Source: Cryobacterium sp. PH31-AA6
GTDB taxonomy: Bacteria > Actinomycetota > Actinomycetes > Actinomycetales > Microbacteriaceae
Direction: 5' to 3'
NCBI RefSeq assembly: GCF_030063195.1
Contig: NZ_JASISS010000013.1
Location: forward strand, 23,690-87,689
Length of the DNA: 64,000 nucleotides
The notes under the pieces were generated by a model, which did not search any database, had not been told where the DNA came from, and was given only the letters and a program-made list of their open reading frames with translations. Shown here in pieces: positions 43,883-53,696 of this stretch (its first letter is position 1; each line of letters begins with the position of its first letter). A program made the position numbers and the translations under genes.

Positions 43883-45650
43883 AATCAAGCGGGTCGACTT
43901 CACCAAGGCAGCCGTCACGACCTGGGCGCCACGCGACCATCGCAACACGAACTGGCCGGTTGTCTACGTTCTCGATGATGCGAAGCCCGGTCGCCAGAAG
44001 GCGCGTGGGGCCAGCCTCAACGACGTCTACGTTGGAGAGTCGCTGAACGCGGCAGCGCGAATGCGGCAGCACTTCGACTCCCCGGAGAAGAAGCACCTCA
44101 GCACCATCCGGGTCATCGTCGACGACACGTTCAACAAGTCCGTCTGCCTCGATCTCGAGTCCTACCTCATCCGGATGCTGGCCGGGGATGGCACGTACCG
44201 GGTTCTCAACCGGAACGACGGAATCACCGAGGCCGACTACTACGACCGTGACCTCTACCAGGAGACCTTCCGCGAGGTGTTCGCCCAGCTCCGGCTTGAC
44301 GGAGTGTTCACCCGGAGCATCCCGGAGATCGAGAACAGCGACCTGTTCAAGCTCTCTCCGTTCAAAACGCTGAGCCAGGATCAGGCGGTCGCCGTTGAGG
44401 ACATCCTCGAGGGGCTCTTCCGAGACCTTGAGTCCGGCACGAAAAGCACGATCGTCATCCAGGGTGACCCGGGAACGGGCAAGACCGTCGTCGCCATTTA
44501 CCTGCTCAAGCTGCTGATGGATATCGCGAAGACGGCTCCCGCCGAGGATCTCGACAGCGACTCCCTGTTTTCCGAGTTCTTCGTCGACGGCTACCGGGAG
44601 CTGCTCGCCGACAAGCGGATCGGCTTCGTCATTCCCCAGCAGTCGCTGCGGGAGTCCATCAAGAAGGTGTTCCGGAAGACCCCCGGGTTGGCGCCGGAGA
44701 TGGTGCTGACGCCGTTCGAGGTGGGGCTTTCGGACGAGCACTTCGACCTGCTCATCGTCGACGAAGCCCACCGGCTCAACCAGCGCGCCAACCAGCCCTC
44801 GGGTGTTCAGAACAAGAAGTTCCAGGTCATCACCGAGAAGCTCTTCGGCAGCGACGATTCGAGCAAGACCCAGCTCGATTGGATCCGCGCGAAGAGCGAC
44901 CACCAGATCTTCCTGCTCGACGCGGCGCAGAGCGTCCGGCCGGCCGATGTGCCTCCCGAACTGCTCGCGGAGCTCGTGCGTGACGCGCGCGACGCGAAAC
45001 GCCACTATCCGCTGCTGTCGCAGATGCGGGTGAAGGCCGGTTCGGACTACGTCACTTACGTGCGTCGAGTCCTGGGCGCCGCCTGCGCTTCCGGGGTGCC
45101 GCACCCGGTGACGCGTGAGGTGTTCGATGGCTACGACCTGCGCCTGTTCGAGAGCGTCGCCGAGATGCGCGAGGAGATCCGGCGCAAGGATGCTCAGAGC
45201 GGCCTCTCCCGTTTGGTCGCCGGCTTCGCCTGGGAGTGGAAGACGAAAACCGACAAGACCGCGTATGACATCGAGATCGACGGATGTCGGCTGCGGTGGA
45301 ACAGCGTCGCGACCGACTGGATAGCGGCGCCGAAGTCTCTCGACGAAGTCGGTTCCATCCACACCGTGCAGGGGTACGACCTCAACTATGCCGGGGTGAT
45401 CATCGGCCCGGACCTGCGCTACGACGCCGTCAAGGGCCGGTTGTTCGTGGACCGGGGGTCGTACTTCGACAAGAAGGGCAAGGAGAACAATCCACGCCTG
45501 GGCAAGGTCTACAGCGACGACGACCTGCTCCGTTTCGTCAGCAACATCTACGCGGTGCTGCTGACCCGCGGCATCCAGGGCACCTTCGTCTATGCCTGCG
45601 ATCCCGCGCTTCGGGCGTACCTGCGGGAGTTCCTGCCGAGCAACGGGTAG
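43869..45650 (+). CDS. GIY-YIG nuclease-like plus DUF2075 (Schlafen-3-like) ATPase
   Basis: A 593-aa protein. Residues about 28-110 look like a GIY-YIG domain: VVYVLDD, then NDVYVGES, an Arg in AAARMRQHF and a Glu in LDLESYLIRML. After a linker comes the DUF2075/SLFN-type P-loop ATPase with Walker A GDPGTGKT (199-206), Walker B LLIVDEAH (about 295-302), a sensor LLDAAQS and a C-terminal TVQGYDLNYAGVIIG typical of helicase-like motif V/VI. It overlaps the MazG-like gene. Probably a nuclease-helicase acting on phage or damaged nucleic acid; substrate unknown. Confidence 0.8.
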   Translation: MTPSEIKRVDFTKAAVTTWAPRDHRNTNWPVVYVLDDAKPGRQKARGASLNDVYVGESLNAAARMRQHFDSPEKKHLSTIRVIVDDTFNKSVCLDLESYLIRMLAGDGTYRVLNRNDGITEADYYDRDLYQETFREVFAQLRLDGVFTRSIPEIENSDLFKLSPFKTLSQDQAVAVEDILEGLFRDLESGTKSTIVIQGDPGTGKTVVAIYLLKLLMDIAKTAPAEDLDSDSLFSEFFVDGYRELLADKRIGFVIPQQSLRESIKKVFRKTPGLAPEMVLTPFEVGLSDEHFDLLIVDEAHRLNQRANQPSGVQNKKFQVITEKLFGSDDSSKTQLDWIRAKSDHQIFLLDAAQSVRPADVPPELLAELVRDARDAKRHYPLLSQMRVKAGSDYVTYVRRVLGAACASGVPHPVTREVFDGYDLRLFESVAEMREEIRRKDAQSGLSRLVAGFAWEWKTKTDKTAYDIEIDGCRLRWNSVATDWIAAPKSLDEVGSIHTVQGYDLNYAGVIIGPDLRYDAVKGRLFVDRGSYFDKKGKENNPRLGKVYSDDDLLRFVSNIYAVLLTRGIQGTFVYACDPALRAYLREFLPSNG

Positions 45651-45815
45651 CGGACTCAGTTCCGCTCGGCCGTGACACGTGGGCGGCACTTAGTCCGAAG
45701 GCACTCCCAACTGACTCTGGGAAATGCACCGGCCCCGAGGGGGGCTTGACATCCTCGAGCAGCTCACGCAGGGGACGATCGAGGTAGCCACCGGCGGCCC
45801 AGCCGGGTCCGCCGA

Positions 45816-47507
45816 TCAGGACAACCCGACGATCTCGCCGTTCTCGTCGATGTCGATGCGTTCGGCCGCCGGTGCGGACGAGAGACCGGGCATGGTGCTC
45901 ATGTCGCCGCAGATGGGATAGATGAACCCGGCCCCGATAGACGCACGCACCTCACGCACCGGCAGCCGCCACCCGGTGGGTGCTCCCTTGATTTTGGGGT
46001 CGGCCGACAGGGACAGGTGTGTCTTGGCGATGCACACCGGCAGGCTGCCGAAGCCTGCCCGCTCGTACTTGTCGAGTTGCCGAGCTGCCAGAGGCGAGAG
46101 GTCCACGCCGTCGGCGCCGTACATCTCGCGCGCGATCACATCGATCTTGTCGATCAAGGGAAGTTCGTCGGGATAGAGCCGGTGGAAGCTCGACGGTTCA
46201 GCGCATGCCTCCGCGACCGCCTCGGCCAGCTCGACCGCACCCCTGCCGCCTTCGGTGAAGTGGTAGCTGATTGCCGCGCGCACACCTTCCGCTGCCGCGA
46301 CGTCCATGATCGCCTGATGCTCACTGGCATAGTCGGTGGGAAATACGTTCACCGCAATGACCGGCGTCACTCCGTGCCATCGGATGTTGGCGATCTGCCG
46401 GCGCAGGTTCGCTGCCCCGGCGATGACGTCGTCGGGATTCTCGGCGAGCATCTCCGGTGGCAGCGGTCGGCCGGCGACGACCCGGTACTTGTTCGAGTGA
46501 GTTTTCAGGTCACGCACGGTGGCGACGATGACGGCGGCATCCGGCGTCAGCCCGGAGGCACGGCACTTGATATTGAAGAACTTTTCCGCGCCGATGTCTG
46601 CACCGAACCCCGCCTCGGTGATGAGGTAGTCGCCGGCATGGATGCCGATCAGATCGGCGACGACCGAGGAATTACCCGTGGCGATGTTCCCGAACGGACC
46701 GCTGTGGACGAGGACTGGCGTCTGCTCCACGGTCTGCATCAGGTTCGGCTTGATGGCGTCCTTGAGTATCGCGGTCATGGCGCCGGCCGCCTTGAGCATC
46801 TCGGCGGTCACCGGTTCGCCGCTTCGGTTGTATCCGACGACGATTCTTCCCATCCGTTCACGCAGATCCCGCAACGACGTGCACAGCGACAACAACGCCA
46901 TCACCTCGCTGGCTGCGGAGATGTCGAAACCGGACTGAAGCGGATTGCCGTCGGCAGGACCGCCGAGCCCGGTGATGATGTTGCGCAGCTCGCGATCGTT
47001 GACGTCGAGGACACGCCGCCAGGTGATCTCATGGGGGTCGAACCCGAGACGGTTTCCCTTGTGGATGTGGTTGCCGATCATCGCCGACAATAAATTGTGG
47101 GCCGCGGTAACGGCGTGCGTGTCACCGGTCAGGTGCAGGTTCAGCGCCTCCATCGGGACCACCTGAGCGTAGCCGCCACCAGCGGCTCCGCCCTTGATAC
47201 CGAACGTCGGCCCCATCGACGGCTGCCGTATGGCGACGATCCCGAGCTTGTCGATGTGCCGGAACCCCTGGCCGAGCCCGACCGCGGTAGTCGTCTTACC
47301 CGACCCGAGTGGAGTCGGCGTGATTGCGCTGACGACGACATACTTGGCCCGGGGACGGTCACGGAGCTCATCGATCGCATCGAGGGAGATCTTCGACGCC
47401 GCACTTCCGTACGGTTCCAGCAGGTGTGGACCGATGCCCATGTCGGCTGCGACCTCTTCAAGTGGGCGACGGGTCGCAGCGCGCGAAATGGCGAGATCGG
47501 ACGGCAT
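45816..47507 (-). CDS. fhs: Formate-tetrahydrofolate ligase
   Basis: A 563-aa enzyme that makes 10-formyl-THF from formate, THF and ATP. Motifs: TPLGSGKTTTAVGL (P-loop), QPSMGPTFGIKGGAAGGGYAQV, LTGDTHAVTAAHNLLSAMIGNH and the C-terminal ALPVC-type region PVCIAKTHLSLSADP. ATG 47507 matches the family N-terminus (PSDLAISRAA), but no Shine-Dalgarno is close to it; GAGGAG lies about 43 nt upstream next to an in-frame ATT. One-carbon housekeeping gene, convergent with the GIY-YIG/DUF2075 gene. Confidence 0.95.
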   Translation of the reverse strand: MPSDLAISRAATRRPLEEVAADMGIGPHLLEPYGSAASKISLDAIDELRDRPRAKYVVVSAITPTPLGSGKTTTAVGLGQGFRHIDKLGIVAIRQPSMGPTFGIKGGAAGGGYAQVVPMEALNLHLTGDTHAVTAAHNLLSAMIGNHIHKGNRLGFDPHEITWRRVLDVNDRELRNIITGLGGPADGNPLQSGFDISAASEVMALLSLCTSLRDLRERMGRIVVGYNRSGEPVTAEMLKAAGAMTAILKDAIKPNLMQTVEQTPVLVHSGPFGNIATGNSSVVADLIGIHAGDYLITEAGFGADIGAEKFFNIKCRASGLTPDAAVIVATVRDLKTHSNKYRVVAGRPLPPEMLAENPDDVIAGAANLRRQIANIRWHGVTPVIAVNVFPTDYASEHQAIMDVAAAEGVRAAISYHFTEGGRGAVELAEAVAEACAEPSSFHRLYPDELPLIDKIDVIAREMYGADGVDLSPLAARQLDKYERAGFGSLPVCIAKTHLSLSADPKIKGAPTGWRLPVREVRASIGAGFIYPICGDMSTMPGLSSAPAAERIDIDENGEIVGLS

Positions 47508-47772
47508 GGCCGTGGTGATTGATCGAGATGGCTTGAAAATGGTGACTCCTCAGCGCCTCAGCGCCTCGGGGGCCTGGTGACCCAAGCGTACTGGCACGCC
47601 CCGGGCTCGTGCCGGCCTGGCGTGGAGCAGTTTGAATGGGGCGTGCGGTACTGCCCCGGGTCCAGTTGACTCGTTGGAGCAGAGCCGGACAGGGCCCATC
47701 GAATCCCGTTCTGGGGGTGTGCGCCCGGTCTTGGACTGTTGCGGACCTCCAGTAGCTTTCAAATAGGCATGT

Positions 47773-47793
47773 CTGCACTTTCGTTGAGTGCAG
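47773..47793. promoter_or_regulatory. Inverted repeat before the HNH/excalibur gene
   Basis: CTGCACT, TTCGTTG, AGTGCAG: perfect 7-bp arms located 17-37 nt before the ATG at 47810. Could be an operator or a 5' hairpin. Confidence 0.4.
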
Positions 47794-47809
47794 TGAACTG
47801 GGGGATCAG

Positions 47810-49129
47810 ATGATGAAATTCGGCGGAAAAAAACCGGAGCCAACGAAGACTCCTATCGGCAGGCCAGTTGCCGCCCAAAAGAAGGGGACCAAGCCGACTC
47901 TCACTATCTGGATCCTCGGCGGCCTGGTCGCTTTCTTCGCTCTGATGTACGCAATCATCGGTGGATTCCCTGCTGTTCTGGTCATTCTTGGAATGGCCGC
48001 CTTGGTGACGGGTGTGTACGCGATCAGTGGTCGCCGGCCGTGGGCATCAATTCCGACCCGCAAGACAGCTGCAATCGCGCTGGCTGCCAGCCTTGTCCTC
48101 TTCATCTCAGGTGGGGTCGCTGCTGCAGCGACAGGTGCAGGTGAAATTCCTGTGGCTGAGCAGCCCACGGCGAGCGCGACACCGAGTGCAACGCCAACCC
48201 CCACGCCAACCCCAACCCCAGCGAGAACACCCGGACCGGAATTTTCCGAAGAAGCACCGGTTGATCCCTCGACAGTCTCCGCGTCGGCTGAGGCTGCATC
48301 CGTGGTAGCCGTTGATACCAGCTCCACTGACACGACAGCGCTCGCGCTCCTCGCAACCATCCCCGTCAAGGGCAAGGCGGCGAAGACCGGCTACGAGCGC
48401 ACCGGCATGTTCGGCTCCGCCTGGATCGACGTGGATCGCAACGGATGCGACACCCGAAACGACATCCTCGCTCGGGACTTGAGCCCTATCACCAAGTCGG
48501 GAACTTGTCGGGTGATGACCGGATACCTCGTCTCGCCGTACACCGCCACATCCATCGCCTTCGTTCGAGGTCAGGACACATCAGCACTCGTGCAGATCGA
48601 CCACCTGGTAGCCCTCTCGAACGCATGGCAGACGGGCGCGCAGCAACTCACCCAGGCTCAGCGTGTTTCTCTGGCAAACGATCCCATCAATCTCCTCGCC
48701 GTCGACGGTCGCTCCAACGCCCAGAAGGGTGACGGCGACACGGCAACATGGCTGCCGTCGAACAAGGCGATCCGGTGCAGCTATGTCGCCCGTCAGGTGT
48801 CCGTCAAGGCAACCTACGGTCTGTGGGTCACTCAGGCTGAGCACGACGCTATGACCCGCGTCCTCGGCTCTTGCACTGGTGAAATGGCACTGACCTCCTC
48901 GTTCACGCCTGCGCCAGCTCCGGTTGTTGTCGCCCCTCCTGCGCCGGCTCCTGTCGTCGTGGCCCCTGAACCTGCTCCGGCACCTGCCCCTGCCCCTGCA
49001 CCAGTCGACGTCTACTACGAGAACTGCGATGCTGTGCGCGCCGCGGGAGCGGCCCCGATCTACGCGGGAGCGCCGGGTTTCCAGCCCAAGTTTGACCGCG
49101 ACAAGGACGGCATCGGCTGCGACGCCTGA
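47810..49129 (+). CDS. Membrane-anchored extracellular HNH-type nuclease with excalibur domain
   Basis: A 439-aa protein. Basic N-terminus, two hydrophobic segments (about 33-70) and a third (about 86-108, AAIALAASLVLFISGGVAAAA), then a Ser/Thr-Pro-rich linker with a PTPTPTP run. Residues about 185-365 are a DUF1524/GmrSD-type HNH domain with QIDHLVALSNAW and NLLAVDGRSNAQKGDGD. A Pro-Ala linker (PAPAPAPAP) leads to a C-terminal excalibur domain ending [11 protein letters not shown], a calcium-binding fold found on surface nucleases. GGGGG lies 5 nt before the ATG. Probably nutrient DNA degradation or DNA-uptake limitation at the cell surface. Confidence 0.85.
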   Translation: MMKFGGKKPEPTKTPIGRPVAAQKKGTKPTLTIWILGGLVAFFALMYAIIGGFPAVLVILGMAALVTGVYAISGRRPWASIPTRKTAAIALAASLVLFISGGVAAAATGAGEIPVAEQPTASATPSATPTPTPTPTPARTPGPEFSEEAPVDPSTVSASAEAASVVAVDTSSTDTTALALLATIPVKGKAAKTGYERTGMFGSAWIDVDRNGCDTRNDILARDLSPITKSGTCRVMTGYLVSPYTATSIAFVRGQDTSALVQIDHLVALSNAWQTGAQQLTQAQRVSLANDPINLLAVDGRSNAQKGDGDTATWLPSNKAIRCSYVARQVSVKATYGLWVTQAEHDAMTRVLGSCTGEMALTSSFTPAPAPVVVAPPAPAPVVVAPEPAPAPAPAPAPVDVYYENCDAVRAAGAAPIYAGAPGFQPKFDRDKDGIGCDA

Positions 49130-49383
49130 TGGAGCGTGGTGTTCGACGAACGCCACCACTCCGCGGGGGTGACACGGTCGACGCCGACGTAGATTGTGTC
49201 CTGAGGACTGTGCTCGGCGAGGCACCAATGGCCGTCGGCGATGATGCCACGAGCATCCTGAGGGCTATCCAGGACCGGTGGCGGATTCCCGTTCGTGTCC
49301 AGGGCGACCGTGAACGGCTCGGTCCAGACCACATTGCGCGAGCTGATCAGCGTTGCCTGGACTGTCGTGTGTGAGATGGTCAT
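49060..49383 (-). CDS. Small unknown protein coupled to cytochrome oxidase subunit I
   Basis: A 107-aa ORF whose ATG (49383) overlaps the ctaD stop as ATGA, which argues for a real, coupled gene. It contains Trp-rich short motifs ([27 protein letters not shown]) and no membrane helix. Its last 70 bp overlap the 3' end of the convergent HNH/excalibur gene, so the true C-terminus may be recent. Function unknown. Confidence 0.55.
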   Translation of the reverse strand: MTISHTTVQATLISSRNVVWTEPFTVALDTNGNPPPVLDSPQDARGIIADGHWCLAEHSPQDTIYVGVDRVTPAEWWRSSNTTLHQASQPMPSLSRSNLGWKPGAPA

Positions 49384-51080
49384 TGTGCGTTGCCCTCGTC
49401 TGTGATGCTCTTGTGGGGTCCGATGCGGGCAGGCGGGGCGACCTCGGGGTGGTTCAAGTCGAAGGCCGGGCGCTCCGATCGGATCCGCGGGATCGAGTTG
49501 AAATTGTGTCGCGGTGGGGGACAGGACGTTGCCCATTCCAGTGATGAACCGTACCCCCACGGGTCATCGACGATGACCTGAGGGGCCTTGCGCGCGGTGA
49601 TGTACACGTTAAGGAAGAACGGGACCATCGAGATCGCGAGAATGACCGACCCGACGGTCGACAGCTGGTTCATCCAGGTGAAGCCGTCTTCAGGCGAGTA
49701 CGACGCGTATCGGCGGGGCATGCCGACAACGCCGAGCCAGTGTTGGATCAGGAACGTGGTGTGGAACCCGATGAAGAGGACCCAGAAGTGCACCTTGCCG
49801 AGACGCTCGTTGAGCATCTTCCCGGTCCACTTGGGCCACCAGAAGTAGAACCCGGCGAACATCGCGAACACGACGGTGCCGAACACGGTGTAGTGGAAGT
49901 GCGCGACGATGAAGTAGGTGTCGGAAACGTGGAAGTCGAGCGGAGGTGAAGCAATGATGATCCCGGTCAATCCACCGAAGAGGAACGTGACCAGGAAGCC
50001 CAGCGACCAGAGCATGGGGGTTTCGAACGTCACCGAACCTCGCCACATCGTCCCGATCCAGTTGAAGAACTTCACCCCCGTCGGCACCGCGATGAGCATC
50101 GTCATGAGGGAGAAGAAGGGCAAGAGCACGGAGCCGGTGACGTACATGTGGTGTGCCCACACGCTGATCGAGAGTGCGCCGATGGAAATGGTCGCGTAGA
50201 TCAGCGTCTTGTAGCCGAACATCGGCTTCCGGCTGAAGACGGGGAAGATCTCGGAGACGATGCCGAAGAACGGCAAGGCGATGATGTAGACCTCGGGATG
50301 GCCGAAGAACCAGAACAAGTGCTGCCAGAGGATTGGGCCGCCGTTGGACGGGTCATAGATGTGGGCGCCGAAGATTCGATCCGCGGCCGCAGCAAGCAGC
50401 GCAGCGGCCAGCACGGGAAACGCCATCAGGATCATGATCGAAGTGACCAGCGAGTTCCAGGTGAAGATCGGCATCCGGAACATGGTCATGCCCGGTGCCC
50501 GCATGGTGATGATCGTGGTGATGAAGTTCACAGCGCCCAGGATCGTGCCGAAGCCGGACAGGGCTAGTCCCATCATCCACAGATTCCCGCCGGCCCCCGG
50601 AGAATACGTGGTGCCGGCCAGAGGCTGGTAGGCGAACCAGCCGAATGACGCGGCTCCCTGCGGGGTGAGGAAGCCGGCAAGCGCAATCAAACTGCCGAAG
50701 CTGTAGAGCCAGTACGTGAAGGCGTTCAGCCGGGGGAACGCGACATCGGGCGCGCCGATCTGCAATGGGATGAGCGCGTTGGCGAATCCGAAGAACAGCG
50801 GGGTCGCGAACATCAGCAGCATGATCGTGCCGTGCATGGTGAAGAGCTGGTTGTACTGCTCCCTAGTCTGCACAATCTGCAGGCCAGGCTCGAACAGCTG
50901 GGCCCGGATGACCAGGGCCATAACCCCACCGAGGCAGAAGTACACGAAGGAGGTGACCAGGTACATGTACCCGATCACCTTGTGGTCCGTGGTGGTGATG
51001 AGGGTCACCAGGAGGTTACTTCGGTTGGAGGGGCCGGTCTGCGAAATGGTCGCGTCCCGACGATCAAGAATCGTCGTCAC
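49380..51080 (-). CDS. ctaD: Cytochrome c oxidase subunit I
   Basis: A 566-aa heme-copper oxidase catalytic subunit with twelve expected membrane helices. Ligands are visible: MHGTIMLL (heme a His), [10 protein letters not shown] (CuB His with the cross-linked Tyr), WAHHMYVTG (CuB His pair) and [10 protein letters not shown] (heme a3 and heme a His). GTG 51080 is the start: family homology begins just after it and AGCAGG lies 5 nt upstream. The long frame up to 51479 is not coding. No ctaC/E/F genes are adjacent, so this is a lone, accessory copy. Confidence 0.93.
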   Translation of the reverse strand: MTTILDRRDATISQTGPSNRSNLLVTLITTTDHKVIGYMYLVTSFVYFCLGGVMALVIRAQLFEPGLQIVQTREQYNQLFTMHGTIMLLMFATPLFFGFANALIPLQIGAPDVAFPRLNAFTYWLYSFGSLIALAGFLTPQGAASFGWFAYQPLAGTTYSPGAGGNLWMMGLALSGFGTILGAVNFITTIITMRAPGMTMFRMPIFTWNSLVTSIMILMAFPVLAAALLAAAADRIFGAHIYDPSNGGPILWQHLFWFFGHPEVYIIALPFFGIVSEIFPVFSRKPMFGYKTLIYATISIGALSISVWAHHMYVTGSVLLPFFSLMTMLIAVPTGVKFFNWIGTMWRGSVTFETPMLWSLGFLVTFLFGGLTGIIIASPPLDFHVSDTYFIVAHFHYTVFGTVVFAMFAGFYFWWPKWTGKMLNERLGKVHFWVLFIGFHTTFLIQHWLGVVGMPRRYASYSPEDGFTWMNQLSTVGSVILAISMVPFFLNVYITARKAPQVIVDDPWGYGSSLEWATSCPPPRHNFNSIPRIRSERPAFDLNHPEVAPPARIGPHKSITDEGNAQ

Positions 51081-51556
51081 TGATGCCTGCTTTCCGAGCG
51101 ATTTGTAAGCTTTCCCACAGCATACGCTGACTTCACGATATGATGAATTCATGTATTTGTGGATCAAGACGGAACTGAAGCATGGCCAGACCGGCTGCAC
51201 CCACCAGCAGACGTCCCGGAACCTGAGGGGTGAACACACTGCGTCGATGACGGTGCAGGAGTCCGAGCTCATCGTGGCGAATGCCGACAGTGGTCTCTTC
51301 CCCCAAGCAGACATCGGCATGCGGGCGGTCATCGACGAGGCACACCGCACCGTGTGTGCAGCGAGGAGAGCGTCCAGGTCAGACCGGTGTCGCACCCAGC
51401 GGGGCAAAGCCATCACCGGAGCGTCGATCGGCGCCGGGACGGCGGTCATCGGAGCGACGATTTGGTGCATCCCCATCATGAATCAGCTCGCAGGGTAGTC
51501 GACCATTGCTCGGAGACCGCCACGCAACCCGTCCCAGCGTCAATCCGGTGAATCGA
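51081..51556. other. Stretch without a supported gene
   Basis: Lies between ctaD and the ArsR gene. It contains the palindrome ATGAATTCAT at 51143-51152, a possible regulator site. Open frames on both strands (51151-51498 plus, 51133-51345 minus) overlap, have no Shine-Dalgarno and no recognisable motif; they may be remnants. Confidence 0.45.
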
Positions 51557-51991
51557 ATGGATGAATTGAGCAAGTCACGAGATCATGAAGGTATGGATCC
51601 GTTCTCGAATGCGCACCGCCCCCTTTATGAGATCAAAGCAAACCTCTTCAAGGGGGTCGCTCATCCGGTGCGCGTGCGCGTCCTGGAAGTACTGTCCCGT
51701 TCCCGGGACGTCTCCGTGGCCGACCTGATGACGGACACCGGCCTGGAAGCGTCGCACATCTCGCAACACCTTTCCGTGTTGCGACGACATCACCTTGTCG
51801 TGGCTGAACGCCGCGGAAGCCAGGTGTTCTACCGGCTCGCATACCCCCAGGTGGCCGACCTGCTGGCGGTGTCCCGGGTATTGCTCCTGGAGATTCTCGA
51901 GACGACCCAACAACAACTCGAGTCGACGATGAACCTCAGCGATCTGGAATCCGCGGTTCCCGTCGCGCAATCCGACGGCGCGCGACCCTGA
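51557..51991 (+). CDS. ArsR-type winged-helix regulator
   Basis: A 144-aa regulator (132 aa if ATG 51593 is used). The winged helix is clear: FKGVAHPVRVRVLEVLS, VADLMTDTGLEASHISQHLSVLRRHHLVVAERRGSQVFYRL. No metal-binding CxC motif is present in helix 3, so it may respond to redox or another signal. It heads a unit with two small paralogous genes 81 nt downstream and is divergent from ctaD. Confidence 0.85.
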   Translation: MDELSKSRDHEGMDPFSNAHRPLYEIKANLFKGVAHPVRVRVLEVLSRSRDVSVADLMTDTGLEASHISQHLSVLRRHHLVVAERRGSQVFYRLAYPQVADLLAVSRVLLLEILETTQQQLESTMNLSDLESAVPVAQSDGARP

Positions 51992-52072
51992 TGGTCGCCA
52001 CCGGAGCGCGGTTCCCCACTCGATCGTGCGTGCCGACCCGATTCATTCAGAACGACCGATAAAGGGAGCGCC

Positions 52073-52417
52073 ATGGTGCACTTAGAGAAACTCATCGACA
52101 AGATGATCGCCCGCGTCAAAGAGCACGATCTTCTCAACACCTACAGCATCCTCGTCGGCACCGCCCCGGCTGTGGACTGCACCTGGATCCAAGGCAAGAG
52201 GGTCTACCGATGGATGCCGATCGCCCAGACAGGTCTGATTCCGAACGACCTCGTCGTTCTCGCGCCGTGTCCGGACAACTTCCGAACCGGTGACGTCGTC
52301 GAATTCCATGGTCATTTGGACACCATGGACATCACCGAACACCCCGTCCGGCTCCACTTCAAGGCCCCCAGCGATGTGGCCGCGCCCTCGGTTTCGCAGG
52401 CAGAAGGACATTCATAA
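52073..52417 (+). CDS. Unknown small protein, first of a tandem paralogous pair
   Basis: A 114-aa soluble protein with AAGGGAG 6 nt before the ATG. Core features: KLIDKMIARVKEHDLLNTYSILVG, then YRWMPIAQTG and LAPCPDNFRTGDVVEF. The downstream gene has the same layout, so they arose by duplication. Stop and next ATG overlap (TAATG). I do not recognise the family; no catalytic residues stand out. Confidence 0.65.
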   Translation: MVHLEKLIDKMIARVKEHDLLNTYSILVGTAPAVDCTWIQGKRVYRWMPIAQTGLIPNDLVVLAPCPDNFRTGDVVEFHGHLDTMDITEHPVRLHFKAPSDVAAPSVSQAEGHS

Positions 52418-52839
52418 TGATCACCACGCACATCACACCGCGCGATGTCGGCGTCGCGTACGCTCAGAAAAGCGGCAAGATCACAGCGCCGGCGCCGCGT
52501 CTGGGGCGACCGCCAACCGGGCATTCCGGCCACACTGCGGCGCAGAAAACCAAGGAACTCATCGACCTTATGATCGATCGTGCCCAGGAGGACAATCTCC
52601 TCGCCACGTACATCATCCTCGTGGGTCACACGCCTCGATCTTCCCTCGCCCACGACGACCTCGCCTGGCTGGGCGGACACAAGACCTATCGACGATTCAA
52701 GATCGCCCAAAGCGCTCAGGTCCCAGCAGAGGCCATCCTGCTCTCGCCGACCGCAGACAACTACCTCCTCGGCGAAGTCACGGAATACACCGGCCGGATT
52801 GGCTCCCACGACATTGGGCGCCACACCCTCTACGCGTAG
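52417..52839 (+). CDS. Unknown small protein, second of a tandem paralogous pair
   Basis: A 140-aa protein coupled to its paralogue by TAATG. ELIDLMIDRAQEDNLLATYIILVG, YRRFKIAQSA and LSPTADNYLLGEVTEYTGRI line up with the first protein, with an extra about 40-residue basic N-terminus. The pair probably forms a heterodimer. Function unknown; the ArsR gene upstream suggests induced expression. Confidence 0.65.
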   Translation: MITTHITPRDVGVAYAQKSGKITAPAPRLGRPPTGHSGHTAAQKTKELIDLMIDRAQEDNLLATYIILVGHTPRSSLAHDDLAWLGGHKTYRRFKIAQSAQVPAEAILLSPTADNYLLGEVTEYTGRIGSHDIGRHTLYA

Positions 52840-53696
52840 AGGCATCATCGGGCGATCCGACCATTTATGCTGATCAAGACGGTTTCAGCATCTAAGTCCG
52901 GTGGGGGATGCGGTCGCGCGCGATCTTGATGGAGAGTCGCGTGCTTGCCGGTTTGTATTCCGTTGGCCTGACAGCGAATGTGGCGACCAGGGCGCGCATG
53001 GGGCTCCCACCTGTCCCGGTGGAGTACATCATGTACCCCGAGCTGTGGAACTGGTCACCGAACGGATGCGCCGCGTCGACCTGCTGACCAGCCGCGACGT
53101 CGCGGCCGCCGCGCCGGCCACGAAGACCGTGGTTGGGCGTGAAGAGCGGCAAGTGCAGTTCGAGCGTCTCCTGAAAATTGTTGTGGTCCGTTTCCGCCGC
53201 AATAGTGGGCGGTATTTCGTCGACGCCGAGATCGAGAGCCAGGCGAGGACTCATCGGGGAAAGTCACGTTTGTCCTCCGAATCACTGGCCGTGCAACTCG
53301 CGATGAAGGTGGTTCTGGAACGCATGCCCACGACTTTGCTGACGATCGAGGACGCACGGAGTGCTGCCCGCGTCGCAAATATGCGCAGTGCGATCTCCTT
53401 CCATGAGGGTCTGGACTCGGTGGACGGTCGGATTCATTTTGCGGCCCGTTGGCCACTGACCATCGCACCTGAAATTCCATCAAAACCTATACAGGATCCA
53501 ACGGCGACGACGGTTTGCAAGGTGATCCTCATGCGGACCCGCCCAATGACCTGGAGTCGTGGCTCACCCTTGCCGGAAACCCTGGAGCAACAAGAGCGTT
53601 GCCCAGCATGACGGTCATGGACACTTCCGCCGGGTCCGTCCGGAGGTAGCCGAGTTTGGACTGATCCGCCTTAGCGACGCTTCTGCTTAGCCATCG
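52840..53696. other. Long stretch without a convincing gene
   Basis: A 236-codon plus-strand frame (52901-53611) and minus-strand frames (52892-53254, 53055-53483) compete for the same DNA. None has a Shine-Dalgarno, a known motif or stable coding bias. Taken with the truncated genes that follow, this looks like decayed sequence. Confidence 0.45.

Noticed and set aside
43746..45689. Minus-strand 647-codon frame
   Set aside because: It lies entirely opposite the MazG-like and DUF2075 genes, which carry clear motifs. Long antisense frames are common in GC-rich coding DNA.
46017..47093. Plus-strand 358-codon frame
   Set aside because: Shadow of fhs on the opposite strand.
51081..51479. N-terminal extension of ctaD
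   Set aside because: Oxidase homology begins just after GTG 51080; the extension has no coding character.
52901..53611. 236-codon plus-strand gene
   Set aside because: No Shine-Dalgarno, no motif, and competing frames on the other strand; treated as decayed DNA.
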